DNA of 59,259 nucleotides from Chromera velia (Eukaryota; Sar; Chromeraceae). The stretch lies in NCBI GenBank assembly GCA_018398765.1, contig JAHBMJ010003394.1, positions 27,392 through 86,650 of the forward strand, written 5' to 3'. Below are positions 1 through 11,631 of the stretch, piece after piece (position 1 is the first letter of the stretch; each line of letters starts with the position of its first letter). The translations under genes and the position numbers were made by a program. The notes beneath the pieces are model-generated. The model was not told the DNA's origin and did no database searches. It was given only the letters and a program-made list of their open reading frames with translations.

Positions 1-64
1 CCCCCCCCCCTCGCGCGCGCGCGCACACACACACACTCACTCACTCACTCACAAGCACACACAC
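1..64. repeat. Simple-sequence block at window start
   Basis: A run of ten C is followed by alternating GC, then AC dinucleotides and CTCA tetranucleotides. It lies in the intron upstream of the first visible exon of the nucleotidyltransferase gene. The window also ends in a C run, which suggests that assembly pieces break at such homopolymers. Confidence 0.9.
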
Positions 65-140
65 ATGTGTCAACGTGACCCTTCGCGTTCCAATCCTTTG
101 CACGTATATTAATACATTCTGCATCCCCCCCAATACACAG

Positions 141-2834
141 GACTTCCAAGTCAACATCAGGGTGTGCAAACCGAACCCCATCAGCCTGAGGCACTCGAAG
201 CTTCTCAGGGCGTACGCGGAAATCCTGCCCGAGTGCCGCACTCTGGGTGAGCAGAGCAGAATAATGATCAAACAAACGGTGCTGCTGTCGAAAGGCCCTG
301 TAAACCAGAATCGAGATGTAAATCAGTAGAGCGGGTCTGAAAGGGTCCATCCCAACCCCCAATCAGCTCTCGGCTCGCTTCTTGATCCTATTTTCGCCAT
401 GACATTCTTTTTCTTACAGGCATCGATTGCAGCCGGGACGGGAGTCTCAGAGCTGTGTTGGGCTTTTCTCCGCTCCTGCTTGCTCTCCCCTTGCCCCTTT
501 TCCTCCCGCTCTGCTGTGTTCACCACAAAAGAAAGGCCAAAAATTAGCAAAGGAACGGAAAGGAAAGGGACCTGGAGATGCAAAGACGGGTGTAGGGAGA
601 GTAGGAAGAGAATTCAGCAGGAAGTGGAAGAATAGTATCATTCCTTTTTCGCCCCCCTTCTCCCAGCCTCTCTTTGACTCTTCTTTCTTCTCTTGCAGGT
701 GTTCTAGTGAAGCTCTGGGCCCACTGCCGGGGGTTGATTTGTCCTGAGAAGGGGGGTCTTTGCTCGTTTGCCTGGATGAACATGGTCATCTACTTCCTCC
801 AGCACAGGTCGGCCTGTCCCAATGAAGGGATGATAGAGGGAGTGAATGGGTCTCTTTGGCTCTTTTGGGGTCGGATTGAAGGGGAAAAAAGAGTTGGTTG
901 CATCATCGGAGACAAGCCACAGCTTTCATTCGATGACCCTACCTTTCACGTCTATCGTCGCGTGTAAATATCATCCGGCATCAAATTCACAATCAGGGTG
1001 AATTTCCTTCCAACGGAGAGAAATGAAGTCTGTTTTTCCAAAAAAGGGGAGAAAGCGAATTCCAAAGAACCAGACTTGCTGGCTGCTTTGAGAAAAAGAC
1101 CCCCTGTCTCCCTCCATGCATTCACATTCGACAAACATGAAGATGCATGTGGAGATTTCTGCAGGGGTGGGCGGAAGGAAGGCGGGCTGTTGCCGAACCT
1201 CCAGGACGATGAGATGTTTGAGGACTCTGGGGACAACAAAGAGGACAAGTTCGTTGGCACATCAGAGAGAGACAGCGCACCTGTTGACACCTGGTTTTAT
1301 GACCCCCCCTACATTGACGGGTCCTCAACTTCAGCCAAGGGACCCTTCGATATCCTCAAACCAAACACCCCCCTCAGGTCCGTCTGCATTTCTGTGTTTC
1401 TGTGTTTGTGTGTGTGTCTACGTGTCTTTCCTTCCGCCTTTTTGTCCGCGTGCCTCTCCTCTCGACTACCTGCCTGTCTACCTGTCTTTCGATGAAAGAA
1501 GAGCAGCACAGCACCACTTCGTTTTCTATTTCGTGCATGTCCGTTCGTATCTGCAGTCTCCTCTGTGGGAATGAAAGAGAGGTCAAAGCACTGACAGACA
1601 TTGTTGAAGGTGAAAAGAGCCCCTCCGATTGTTCTGCCGGGGTATCATGTCGCAGGTGCGAATTTCAGCAAGAAACATGTGTCTGCTTTTGCGGGTCGGC
1701 GAGGTCGATCTAACTGACGGGTGAAAAGTAACAGGCAGACAGACTGAATGAAGACCATCATTGCCCACGCGCTTTCTCTCAAGAAAGCGATAGCAGCATG
1801 CGAATGAGAGGAGCAATTGCGTCCCCCGTGTCTACATGCATGCACATGCAGGGAGCGTGATACATCCGAAATTCCTGCTGGAATGCTCGGCGACCGTCCC
1901 CCCCCACTGCTACAGCTTTTCCTCGGATTTTTCTACTTCTATTCCGTGGAGTTCTCTGTGCACGCGGAGGCGGTCTGCATTCGGGAATCTTACAGGAGCA
2001 CCAAGGCGGAAGTGTGCAGCCTGGGAGTCCGGTATGACGATGATGTAAATGTCTGTCAGTCTCTCCCCCCTTTCCATTGTTTTTTGGCAACCTGAAAATG
2101 CCCTGTTTCAAAAGTTGATTGATCACGAGAGAGAGAGAGAGAGAGAGAGACTTTTGCCATCAGAAAGGCACGAAAGTCCATCCATGCAGTCTCTGAAGAC
2201 ATGCAGGGAGATCGAGCGAAGGCGCGTGCATGACAAATTTTTAAGGGAAGAGAAGTGCGCTAGGTACCCCCAAATCTCTGTCCTCGATCGACTTTTTCGT
2301 CCCTGCTTCCTGAATGTGTTTTTTCAACCTGCTTCGATCTGTGTATCTGCCGTCCTGCCTGACCGTCTGTCTCTCCGTCTGTCAAAGAAAAGTGAGAAGG
2401 CATGCAGTCTGTCAAAAAAAGCAGAGAGGGAAAAAGGAAAAATCATTATTCTGTCCAAGAAACACCTCCTGTCATGCCTCGCTGCTCCCGGCCATCTATC
2501 TCTCTTTTTGTGAGCGAACATGAACAGGCTGAGGTCACTCGAACTGAAGAAGAAAGATTCGGGCGACGTCCAGCGGTGAGTCGGTGGGTGTGATTGATTG
2601 GTGGTCCTTGTGGGGGGGGGGGACCCTGGATGATGCGCTATAATGATTGGCGCCGGAAAGCGGGGCAGTGAGGAGGACAGCAGGAGTTGGGTGGCAGACA
2701 GGGAGAGCTAGAGGGAAAACTTGAGAGAGGGATCCTTCCAGACAGACAGACAGAGAAAGTTGTTCGTTCGGGAGGGAATGGACGCATGTCCACTCTCTTC
2801 TTTCCTCTCTGTCGGTATGTGCGCGTGTATGAGT

Positions 2835-2866
<32 letters not shown>

Positions 2867-5610
2867 CGAAGAGGGAGAAGGAGAGAAATTGAATTTCGTC
2901 TATTTTCACTTCTTTTCGGCCCCGCTGCCCACCCCGCTAAGTGACCACAAAGAAAAAGGACACGGCGCACAGTAATGGGAATGATCACCCAGGTCTGGCT
3001 GGAACAAAAGAAAAAGGCAAGGATCCTCTCCTCCCTTCTCTTCTCTTCTCTTCTCTTCTCTTTTCTCTCTTCCCTGTCCATTCCTGCAGACCCAGTCCGA
3101 ATTGCGGTTCGAAAACCGTCGCGAGAAGTACGTCTGCACAGATTGGCTGTAGTTCCAATTTTCCGCCTTTGAGTCATGTGTGGATCCCCCCTTTTTCCCT
3201 CTCTGTCTCCTTCTGGGTGTCCCTCTCTGTCTCCTTCTGTGTGTCCCTCTCTGTCTCCTTCTGTGTGTGGCCTAAAGGGCTCTCACTGTGTGGACACAAC
3301 AACAGTCCTTCCGTCTCGTGCGACCTCTCTGTGGAGGCTGAAAGAGAAAGAGGGAGAACACCCGTCTGCCTTCCCGTCTTCGTGTCTGGCCGTCCGGCTC
3401 GCTGTCTGTCTGTCCATGTGACTCTCGGTTTACGGAAATCACGTCGTCTCTTTCCTTCATGCATCTTTCTTTTCTCCCTCCATTCATTTCTCCCCTGCAT
3501 GCCCCGGTGCACCCACCGACATGCATGCAGAGTCATTGAGGACGATCGACTGGGGGGCTTCACGGTGGTTGATCCTTTCGAGGGCTGTCGAAATCTCATG
3601 ATGGCAAGCAAGGAGGTGTGTCTGTCCTTCCTTTTCTTTCTTCCTGTTGGCCTGTTCCTCTGTCTCCCCCCTTTCGTGACCTGTGAACAGAAGGGCAGGC
3701 AAATGAAGTAAGTGGCCTTGCAGATGATGCTAAGATACAAGCAGTATTATAAGAAAACAAAAAGATGAAACAAACGACTGAATGTGTGCAGATGACCTCC
3801 AGGATGCTGCACGAGCTCTGGAGAGCTGCATTCCTTCTCCTCGAATTTTCCGAAAACGCACACTGCAACGGGCACAGGTACGAGAGGAGAATGGATCTGT
3901 TGGAATTGCCGCTAGACAACCTTGGGAAGAACAAGCACCGTCCCGGTTGGGAAAGGGACCCCTGGCTGCCTGGAGAGAAAGACAAAGAGGAGAGTGAGCC
4001 GGAGAAGGTGGGGGGTGAGGCGGTCTCGGTGTACATTCAATCTCTCTTCGAAGGGATGGCGTTCTCGTACGACGACCCACAGGCCGAGCTACCGAGCGTG
4101 ATGGAGTACTTTGAGGGTGCGGATGAGCGGCTGGAGGAGCGCTTCGAAAAGTACGTTCGTTCGTTTGTTTGTTGCATGGATGCAGGTGAAAGGAAGGAAC
4201 AGAGAAAGCGGATCGAGAGGCCAGCATGGCATGTACAGCGACAGAGCGACACCACGAATAGAATGACAAGAGACCATGAAAGCAATCTGTCTGTCTCCCT
4301 CTTTCGGTCGAAATGATTCGAACGGAGCATTTTTTTCTTTGCGAGAATAGTGCAAAGAAAAAGAAGATGGAACATCATACAAAAAAAAAGAGGGACGAGC
4401 AAACAAAAACTAAAAAGAAAGGAAAGAAAAGAGTAAGGCGACATGCAGACATCTGGGCAGAGACAACAAGCAGCGCAGACCTGCAGATATTGAGATCGGC
4501 GGATAAATAGACACACAACAGACGGACACACAGACAGATGGACACACAGACAGACGGACACACAGACAGACGGACACACAGATCCTTTTAGAATGTCTGC
4601 TCTGCTTTCCATGCTCGCCCCTACCTCTTACTCTGAAACCCCGATTACTGAGTTGAAAGCTTGCATGTCTTTTTGACTTCCCCCCTTCGTGCAGGGCCTC
4701 TTCGACGCAACCCGCAGTGTCGCAGTGGAAGTGCGGGGACAAGAACAGGAGAGAAGATCCACAGGACTACAAAGGGTGGTGGCCGGCGGCGGGGTTGTCT
4801 GGATCGGCTGCAGGGGCAGAAACAGAAGCAGCGGAGAGGGCCTCTCGAGGATCCGCTTCTGTGTCTTCTTCTGACATTTCTTCTCTGTCTGCTTCTGCGT
4901 CTGCTTCTGCGTCTGCTTCTGCGTCTGCTTCTGCTTCTGCTTCTGCTTCTGCTTCTGGTCCAAACACCCAGAAGTCAGTTGCAGCCCCAGGAGGTCTGTC
5001 CGAGTTTCCCTCCACCAGACTCCCCAGGAGCATCGAGTCTGGCGATTCCCAACAGTCCCCTGATCCAGACCGAGACATGCAGAGGGACGGGGACGCGGGC
5101 AGCGGGCCCCGGGGAAGTCGTGAGGGAACGGCCGGGGGGGCCCGTGGAGAGCGCGATCAGATGTTTGTAGGAGACGGAGACATTGCAAGTGGGAGGGGAA
5201 GTGGGGGCATTCCTGAGGGTTCCGGGAGTGATGAGGAGGATCAGGAGGAGGAAGAGGGGGGGGAATTTGAAGAAGACAGCGAGGATGAGCTGTGGGGTCG
5301 TCATTTTAGGCGGGGGGGGAGGCCGGCGGGAGGGGAAACGGTAGAGACGGAAAAGCGAGTGAAAGTAGAGAGGGCCGGGAGCTCCTGGCAGAGTGTGCAA
5401 GCTGGCGGGGGGGGAAGAGATGAAGACGGGGGGGAGAGAGATGACGGTAATCGGAGGAGGATGCACAGGGGTGAGCAGAGTGTTGACTCCCCTCTTCCTC
5501 TTCCTCGCTCTCTGCAGGAGGGTGCGGGCGAGGATGGGGTGGAGGAACGGGTAGAATTGTTGATGGAAATGGGATACACTGAGGCTGAAGCATTTGAGTT
5601 GCTTTGGTGA
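141..5610 (+). CDS. Terminal nucleotidyltransferase (poly(A) polymerase / TUTase-like), 3' part
   Basis: Probably adds nucleotides to RNA 3' ends. Exons by splice signals and phase: 141-246, 699-807, 997-1377, 1852-2044, 3090-3127, 3531-3615, 3792-4150, 4695-5610. They join in one frame for about 728 residues. The start of the visible part (VNIRVCKPNP..., RLLRAYAEI-like) and VLVKLWAHCRGL...MVIYFLQ match the central domain of Cid1/TUTase-type enzymes. LLPNLQ, a LLQLFLGFFYFY segment and VVDPFEGCRNLM match the PAP-associated domain. The catalytic Asp triad would lie upstream of the window, so activity cannot be judged. The last exon is low-complexity: Ser-Ala repeats, acidic and Gly/Arg-rich tracts. 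It ends in ERVELLMEMGYTEAEAFELL, which looks like the first helices of a UBA domain. A GT-AG pair at 5471-5517 could give another C-terminus. Confidence 0.82.
2125..2150. repeat. (GA)n microsatellite in intron
   Basis: A short GA run in the fourth visible intron of the nucleotidyltransferase gene. The same intron holds another GA run near 2838-2866 and a TTCTC run near 3040-3065. The TTCTC run lies just before the acceptor at 3089. Confidence 0.85.
4878..4960 (+). repeat. Coding (TCTGCT/TCTGCG)n repeat
   Basis: This hexamer-like tract lies inside the last exon of the nucleotidyltransferase gene. It encodes an alternating Ser-Ala run of about two dozen residues and keeps the frame. It is a likely length-polymorphic, disordered linker. 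Confidence 0.85.
5471..5517 (+). other. Possible facultative 47-nt intron
   Basis: The donor G|GTGAGC and the pyrimidine-rich acceptor ...CTCTCTGCAG|G look good. The segment is 47 nt long, so removing it changes the frame. Retention keeps the UBA-like tail; splicing gives a different tail ending near 5585. Which form is made cannot be told from the sequence. Confidence 0.4.
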
Positions 5611-8180
5611 GAGAGACTGCATGAGGAAGATTTAATCGATCAGTGAGGGTGTATCCATCCGAATAATAATGTAGAATAGGGGTGTGGGAGGAGTAAGATA
5701 CGGCGATCACCTGGATTGTTTTTTCTTGGCTTCTGTCCCTCATCCGTACCCTTTTTGGCCGGCCCCATTTCTCTCTCTGTGCTTCCTTCCGATCCACCCC
5801 GCTTCCTGATTGACAATGGTAGTCTCGTACTTGTTTGGTGTGAGAGAGCGCTTCTATCATCTTTGGTTGGACGCGTGGCGTTTTTGTGCATTGATTTGTT
5901 GGATGGTTGGTGTTGGCGTTGGATTGGCTGGGAAGGAGGGGAGGTGGAGGAGGAAGAGGTTGCCTGCTCTCCTTCCGTTTCTTTCTTGCTTCTGTCGAGA
6001 CTGAGATGGAAGTGTCTTCGATTCTCATATTTCGCCGGAGGCGGATGCATGTATCAAGTGAGTGAGTGAGTGAGTGAGTGAGTGAGTGATGGAATAAATG
6101 GTTGAGACGGACAATAAATAAAAGGAAGGGAAGGGGGGAGGAGGTGAATCCATCTATCGGCCGGGGGAAGTGCGCTAGCTGATGCAACAGGAGTGCCGAT
6201 AGCAGAGTGGACTTCTTCTCAGAATGGGAGTTTTGAGTGGTTGCGTGGGTGGATCTGTCAGTGAAGAAGCGGAGCGATGAAATCCAAAGGGGTTCCGTGT
6301 GGTCTCTATTTTTCTTCCTCTTCCTCGATCGTCTGCCTCCTTGAGGCTTCCCTGCTTCATGATTGACAGGGAGACAGCAACAGACGTGCACAGAGGACGC
6401 ACACTCGAAAATCAGGTTGTGGAAACTCAATTTACCATCCTCTTACGAGGCAGATGGAAGAGACTGTCTGTTCTTTCGCTCGACTCTCTACGATTTTCTT
6501 TTTCGATTCGGTAAGCGGTGACGCGTGGAAGAGAGGCGGAGAAATAAAGATGTATTAAAAGAAATGTATGGAGACAAATAGAGACAAAGAGTGTCCCAAG
6601 CCTACTGTCTCTCTCTCTCACCTCGCGTTTCTCTCTATCACGAGCATAATTTAAAGGGTCCGAAGAGAAAAGAAATTAAAAAAACTTTCTGGAAGAACAA
6701 CTGGGGCGTATCTTAACAGTATAAGAATAATGATAATTTGATTGTATCTTATTCATGATTATTTGTTTTTACAATTGTTTAGTCTGCATCATTGTATCTT
6801 TTTTTGCCACACTTTTGGGAACTTAACACTGGGAAGTTTATGGAAATTTTTATTCGTTATTGAATTGTTGTTTATTACTGATTGATTGATTCTAGGATTG
6901 ATTGATTGATTGATTATGATTGATTGATTGATTCGTTCCGCGCTAGGCCTTCCCGCTATTGTTTAGTTCAAAGTTTATTTTTTAAAAGGTTAAATTTTTT
7001 TATGCGCATGTATCATCACTAAGCATTTTAAGTTGTATTCAAAAAGTAGTAATTTTTAATTTGGTTTCATAATCAGTTTTCTATGATAATTCAGCGATAA
7101 GAGATATGATATCATATCTAAGACATTGCGACTATTTGTTATTTATTGCGATTGAGAAGTATTGAGAAGTATTTAGAAGATTCAGACTCTAGTCTCTAGG
7201 AGTCTCTAGAAAACTAAAACTTTATCTTTTTTTTAAAAAAATGGTATTCCTTTTGTGGAATCCCAATGAATCCCATACAATCAAACATTATCTAGTATTC
7301 TCCATAGCTATCCATAGTGATCTCGAATGTGTGAGTGTGCCTCTTTCTACCTCTTTCTTATTGAGACCCTCGCTATTTGTGTAGAGGGCTTACTCTTTTT
7401 CTCCTTCTTTGCTTTTCGTTTGTGTGTGTGGTATAAAAATTTGATTCATTTTTGTGGTGGTCGGACGTGCATGACGAGAGATCATGAGACCGACGTCCGA
7501 GACGGATGCACGGGAGGAGACGGCATGAGACGGCCTATATCTGACGCACTCCGTGCGAATGGCCCGGAAAGCGAAATTTATTCTTGTTGCCCCTGCTTTA
7601 AATTTGGAAAGTGCCTCCTCAGCTGAATTGTCTTTCCGGGGCCGAGCTTGGCGTGCGTTCAGATCTTCCTGTAAACGTCGGACGCAGCCATCCGTGTGGT
7701 CTGGGGGGTGTATTTTTTGTTAAGTGCCCTCTCAGCTTCGCTTTCCGGGCCAGAGATCATGAGACCGACGTCCGAGACGGATGCACGGGAGGAGACGGCA
7801 TGAGACGGCCTGTAAATGGAAATAGACGGAATGCACCAAGGCGGCTTACGTAGTCTTACATATGTCTCAATGAATGACTTCTGGAATCCTTCGGAATATG
7901 AATTCACTTCTCAGCTTCTAGCTGCACCCGCACTGTTCTGCGTTCAGCTTCTTTGACAAGCGTGATCCTTGCAGCTGAACTTATCCTCCAACCCCACTTC
8001 AGAATCCTATGAACTCTCCTTCTCCCACATTTATTTGCAGATCCGAGATCGCATCTCACTCAAAGTCTCAAGGTTTTTCCCTTTCCCCATAAAGATTTGT
8101 TACAAGAGCTTGCCTTTCCTCGTTCCATTGTAGTTGAACCCGGCAGGTTGAAGTGGGAAGCAAAAAATTTTGTATGCAAT
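5611..8180. other. Intergenic, AT-rich
   Basis: No convincing gene. It holds a (GAGT)n run at about 6058-6088, GATT repeats at 6882-6932 and a strongly AT-rich part at 6650-7320. A 60-bp exact direct repeat lies at 7477-7536 and 7752-7811. TTTGCAG at about 8034-8040 could be the acceptor of a 5' UTR intron of the next gene. Confidence 0.6.
7477..7811. repeat. Exact 60-bp direct repeat pair with inverted arms between
   Basis: Positions 7477-7536 and 7752-7811 are identical over 60 nt (AGAGATCATGAG...GACGGCCT). Between them GGCCCGGAAAGCGAA (near 7561) and its inverse TTCGCTTTCCGGGCC (ending near 7752) form an inverted pair. No coding potential was seen. It may be a recent local duplication or the remnant of a small mobile element. 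Confidence 0.75.
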
Positions 8181-8987
8181 ATGTCAGATAGCGACGTCGA
8201 CTGGCTAACTGACACGGACTCCGACTGTGTTGCAGACGATTTCAGAGCGTATCGGGGGCCGGATATCCTTGTCATTCCAGAACCGTCTGTGAGCGGAGAA
8301 CACAGAGAGAAGCTTGAGTGGTCGCTGCCGCAGTTCTTCTCATCCCTACCGCAAGATGACGCTGCTCACATTCTCTGCCGGCTTGGCCCTCTAACACATT
8401 CCTTGGAGCGCTTCTCTGTCTCTGGGAAATGGAGTGATCAGGGTTGGGGCAATCAGAAGAGCCGCCTTTTTCTTTCACTCATTCGGCCCCTCTCCTCTTT
8501 CTCTAGCGCGTCCTCTGCTGCCTCTCTGAGGCCAAAAGCAGAAGCAAACGACAGTGGGAGGGAGGAGACGGACCCAACGGCGCAGAGTGAGACGATAAAG
8601 ACCAGTCTAGCCAGTGTTTCGTCTTCCGGGCGAATCGCTGAGGCTGAGACAGAGACAAGAGGAAATTGGAATTCCCCCCTCCCCCCCTCCCCCCCTTCTT
8701 TCGAGCGGCTAGTCCGAATCGATCTCTTCGGAATTGCCGCCCACCGAGAGAGAGAAGATGAGAAGACTTTCTCTCAGGACAGCGACCTCGTCAAAGCTCT
8801 CCATCCCGGTGACTTTCTGCAGATTGAATTTACGGTTGGTTCTGTCGCTTGGCCCACCTGTCCCTTTCCGTGAGCAAGGCAGGGCAAGAAAGAGACAGGG
8901 AGACAAAGCTCCTCTGCCGAAGGCACAGAGACAAAGACAAAAACAAAGAATAGATGGAGACAGAAAGAAAGAGTCGGGGAGGAAAAA

Positions 8988-9030
<43 letters not shown>

Positions 9031-9246
9031 GAAGGAAGGAAGGAAGGAAGGAAGGAAAGAAAGAAAGAAAGAAAGACAAAGAGAGAGAAAGAAAGAAAGA
9101 AAGAAAGAAAGACAAAGAGAGGTGTATGTGAGACAGAAAAGGAGGCAAGAACAGAAAAACACAACAGAGAAAGAGGAAAAAACGGAAGGAGACACACGTA
9201 CGGACGGACAGGTACGCAAGTGCGCACACGCACGCACGCACACACA

Positions 9247-9287
<41 letters not shown>

Positions 9288-10403
9288 GGAGGGAGGGAGG
9301 CAGGGAGGGAGGGTTGGGGGGAAGGAAAAATAGAAACGCAGGAAGATAGAAAGACAGACGGAAAGAGGGAAAGAAAAAAGAAAGAAAAGGAAGGAAGGAA
9401 GGAAGGAAGGAAGGAAATAAGGAAACAAGAAAAGAACGAAGGAGAAGAAAGGACTGCAAGTGAGAGATATGTTGACAGAGAGACGTGAGAATGGAGAGAG
9501 AGGGAGAGAATGAGAGTTGCAGAGAGGGAGACACAGAAAAGATAACTAGAAAGCGAAACAGAGAAAAGTGGACAAAAATAGACAGACGGACAAGCAGAGA
9601 GAAGCACGCAAGAATGCAAGGAATTGGGGAGGAGGGGAGAGAGAGAGAGAGATGGAAGGGCAGCTTGATGTCGGGTCGAGAATGGGGAGATTTGATAAGT
9701 TTTTTTGTGGCGCTAAGTCAACATGATAAGACCCTTGATACCTAGTCCATTTGATGGCTTTTGCTTGAGCCTTTCCTGTGTTTTCGGGGGTGTCCGTTTG
9801 TACGCTCCGAGATTGTCAGGGTATCGCGACTCCTTCCCTCGCTCTGCTAGATTTCTTGCTGTGCCCTGTGTGCACAAATCATTCCGCGGGTGTTTTTGCG
9901 TTGCTGGATGAATGCCTCTCAAATCCCTTTTTGAATGATGTCACAAACGAGCTGTGCCCCTGCAGGTTGGCGGCGGAGGCGGTCACGAAATTCATGTGAA
10001 AGAATTGAAGCTGATCGGCACGTGCGACCTCTGGAGTCGGGCAGGATGGCTTGTCCGTCTTCTCGTCCTCCTGGAGACGGGCCGAGCTTCGGTGAGAGAA
10101 CCGGAGTGGGTCCATGACACCGATCCTGCCGAGCTAAAATCCAAGAGCCTCTCTGAGCTTGCTGACTGGATTGGCAGCAGGGCGGCACCCTCCGGAGACC
10201 TCCGGCTGCTCTCTCTTCTGAGAAGACTGGTCAAGGTGACGCGTAGGGGCTCTGACTCTGAGCCTTCAAAGTCCTTTTCGGGGGGGGGTTGTGGAAAGGG
10301 GGAGTCGATGACCTCGTCAGAGAACGGAAAGTCGTCAATGAAAGCTCGGGAAGGTCTCCAGTTGCAATCTCGGCCTGCACGATTGGTTGTGTCTTTCTTT
10401 TAA
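8181..10403 (+). CDS. Protein of unknown function with WSDQGWGNQK and VGGGGGHE motifs
   Basis: Two exons, 8181-8834 and 9966-10403, join in phase 0 for 363 residues. I chose the ATG at 8181 because it is the first good start before a continuous frame; the product opens MSDSDVDWLTDTDSD. Residues about 78-100 read FSVSGKWSDQGWGNQKSRLF. Residues about 210-226 read LQIEFTVGGGGGHEIHV, and the splice junction falls exactly before the glycine run. A low-complexity Ser/Glu/Pro stretch separates the two parts. From memory, a WSDxGWGNxKG...VGGGGGHEL pattern occurs in uncharacterised, probably beta-sandwich proteins of protists and fungi, sometimes beside F-box-like regions; this was not checked. No signal peptide or membrane segment is visible. 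The function is unknown. Confidence 0.68.
8835..9965 (+). repeat. Purine-rich microsatellite intron
   Basis: The intron of the preceding gene, 1131 nt from GTTGGT to CTGCAG. Most of it is GAAA, GGAA, GA and CA simple repeats on the sense strand (dense at 8985-9120, 9237-9300 and 9370-9420). Its last 250 nt return to mixed sequence with a normal acceptor. Other introns in the window carry pyrimidine or GT repeats on the sense strand, so this one is an exception. Confidence 0.85.
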
Positions 10404-11631
10404 CCTTTTCGATCAAAGTAAGACAACAGAACAGAGGGTGAAGGCAAGTCGACAAGAGTGAAGAAAGAAGAAAAACGCATCATTTTTGTCTGGCAATCGC
10501 GTCCAGATTTTTTTCGGAAAGTGATCGTCATGCACATTGTCAATCCTCAGCCAAGTTGACAATCAGATTTTCTTCACGCTTTTGTCTGGTGGTTTGCGGG
10601 TGGCTGTGTGTGAATCTGAGAGGGGCTTTTCGGATCATGTATTTCTGTGGTCTCGGCTGGTGGCGGTTAGTGGCTTTCGGCATTCTGACTCGGAAGCCGA
10701 TTGCTGCCCGTGTTACGATTGCATGCGTCATACGGTTCCGTTTTTTTAAAAATCGAAAGTGTTTGGGGTTTGAATTACGTATGTATGCGCATGCAATCCC
10801 ATTCTTATTCACTAGTATTTTATGATCGATTTAAGCGAAACTTGCGTGATACATTTGATTGTTTAGAACTTAAAAGGTGACTCTTCAACTTTAACTAGAA
10901 CGATTCATAGTATTTAAAAACAAAAAACAGCGCAGTATATTGCAATTTCATACAAAAAAAAAAATTCTTTAGAATTTCAGGCTAATACTCAGGCTAGCTA
11001 TTATGGCCGGTGTTATGTTAATAACTTGTGTATATGCTTCAATATGCTTTAATTTTTTAAGTTTAAATTAAGTTTTGTTTTTATTTTGAATCCTAAAATA
11101 ATGGAAAAAAATTGGTTCATTAGTTTACATTGGTTTTAACGAATTATGCTGCGAATAACACTGAAGATCACCCCAACTTAATTTTGTAATAAAGAACCAA
11201 ATTTTTTTATAAAGGACCAATTAATTAGGCTTCGCCAGGGTATACACGCTTAGGCGGCTTTTTAGAGTGTCTGGCCGGGTGACAAAAAACCGCGGAAGTG
11301 GGCGCACGAGCGAAGAATTTGTTCTCTGCATGATTTGTTTTTTTGGCTCATGCAGTGATCGCATGCAAGCGTGCATGAAACGCATGGATATACGTACATG
11401 CAGATCGAGTTGCACATGTCCGCGTTAATCGCCTGTCGTTGTCTCCTCTGCGCATGAATTCATTGCACATTTCACCTCAAGAAGCTCTTTCCGCGAGCGT
11501 CTCTGAGCACCAACTTCTTCGACTTATTTCATTCTGACCCAGTCGCATTTTATCACCTTGAGCTGTACCTCAGTCTGTCGCCTTCCGTCTCGTCTCTCGA
11601 CCCGTGAGTTTCGAAGCTTTCAAGATATAAA
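10404..11631. other. Intergenic, AT-rich
   Basis: No gene seen. The part 10740-11220 is strongly AT-rich with poly-A and poly-T runs. The last 200 nt before 11632 are less AT-rich and would hold the promoter of the next gene. Confidence 0.6.

Noticed and set aside
8954-9349. Long Lys/Glu/Arg-rich and Ser/Phe/Leu-rich frames
   Set aside because: Translations of GAAA/GGAA microsatellite inside a spliced intron.
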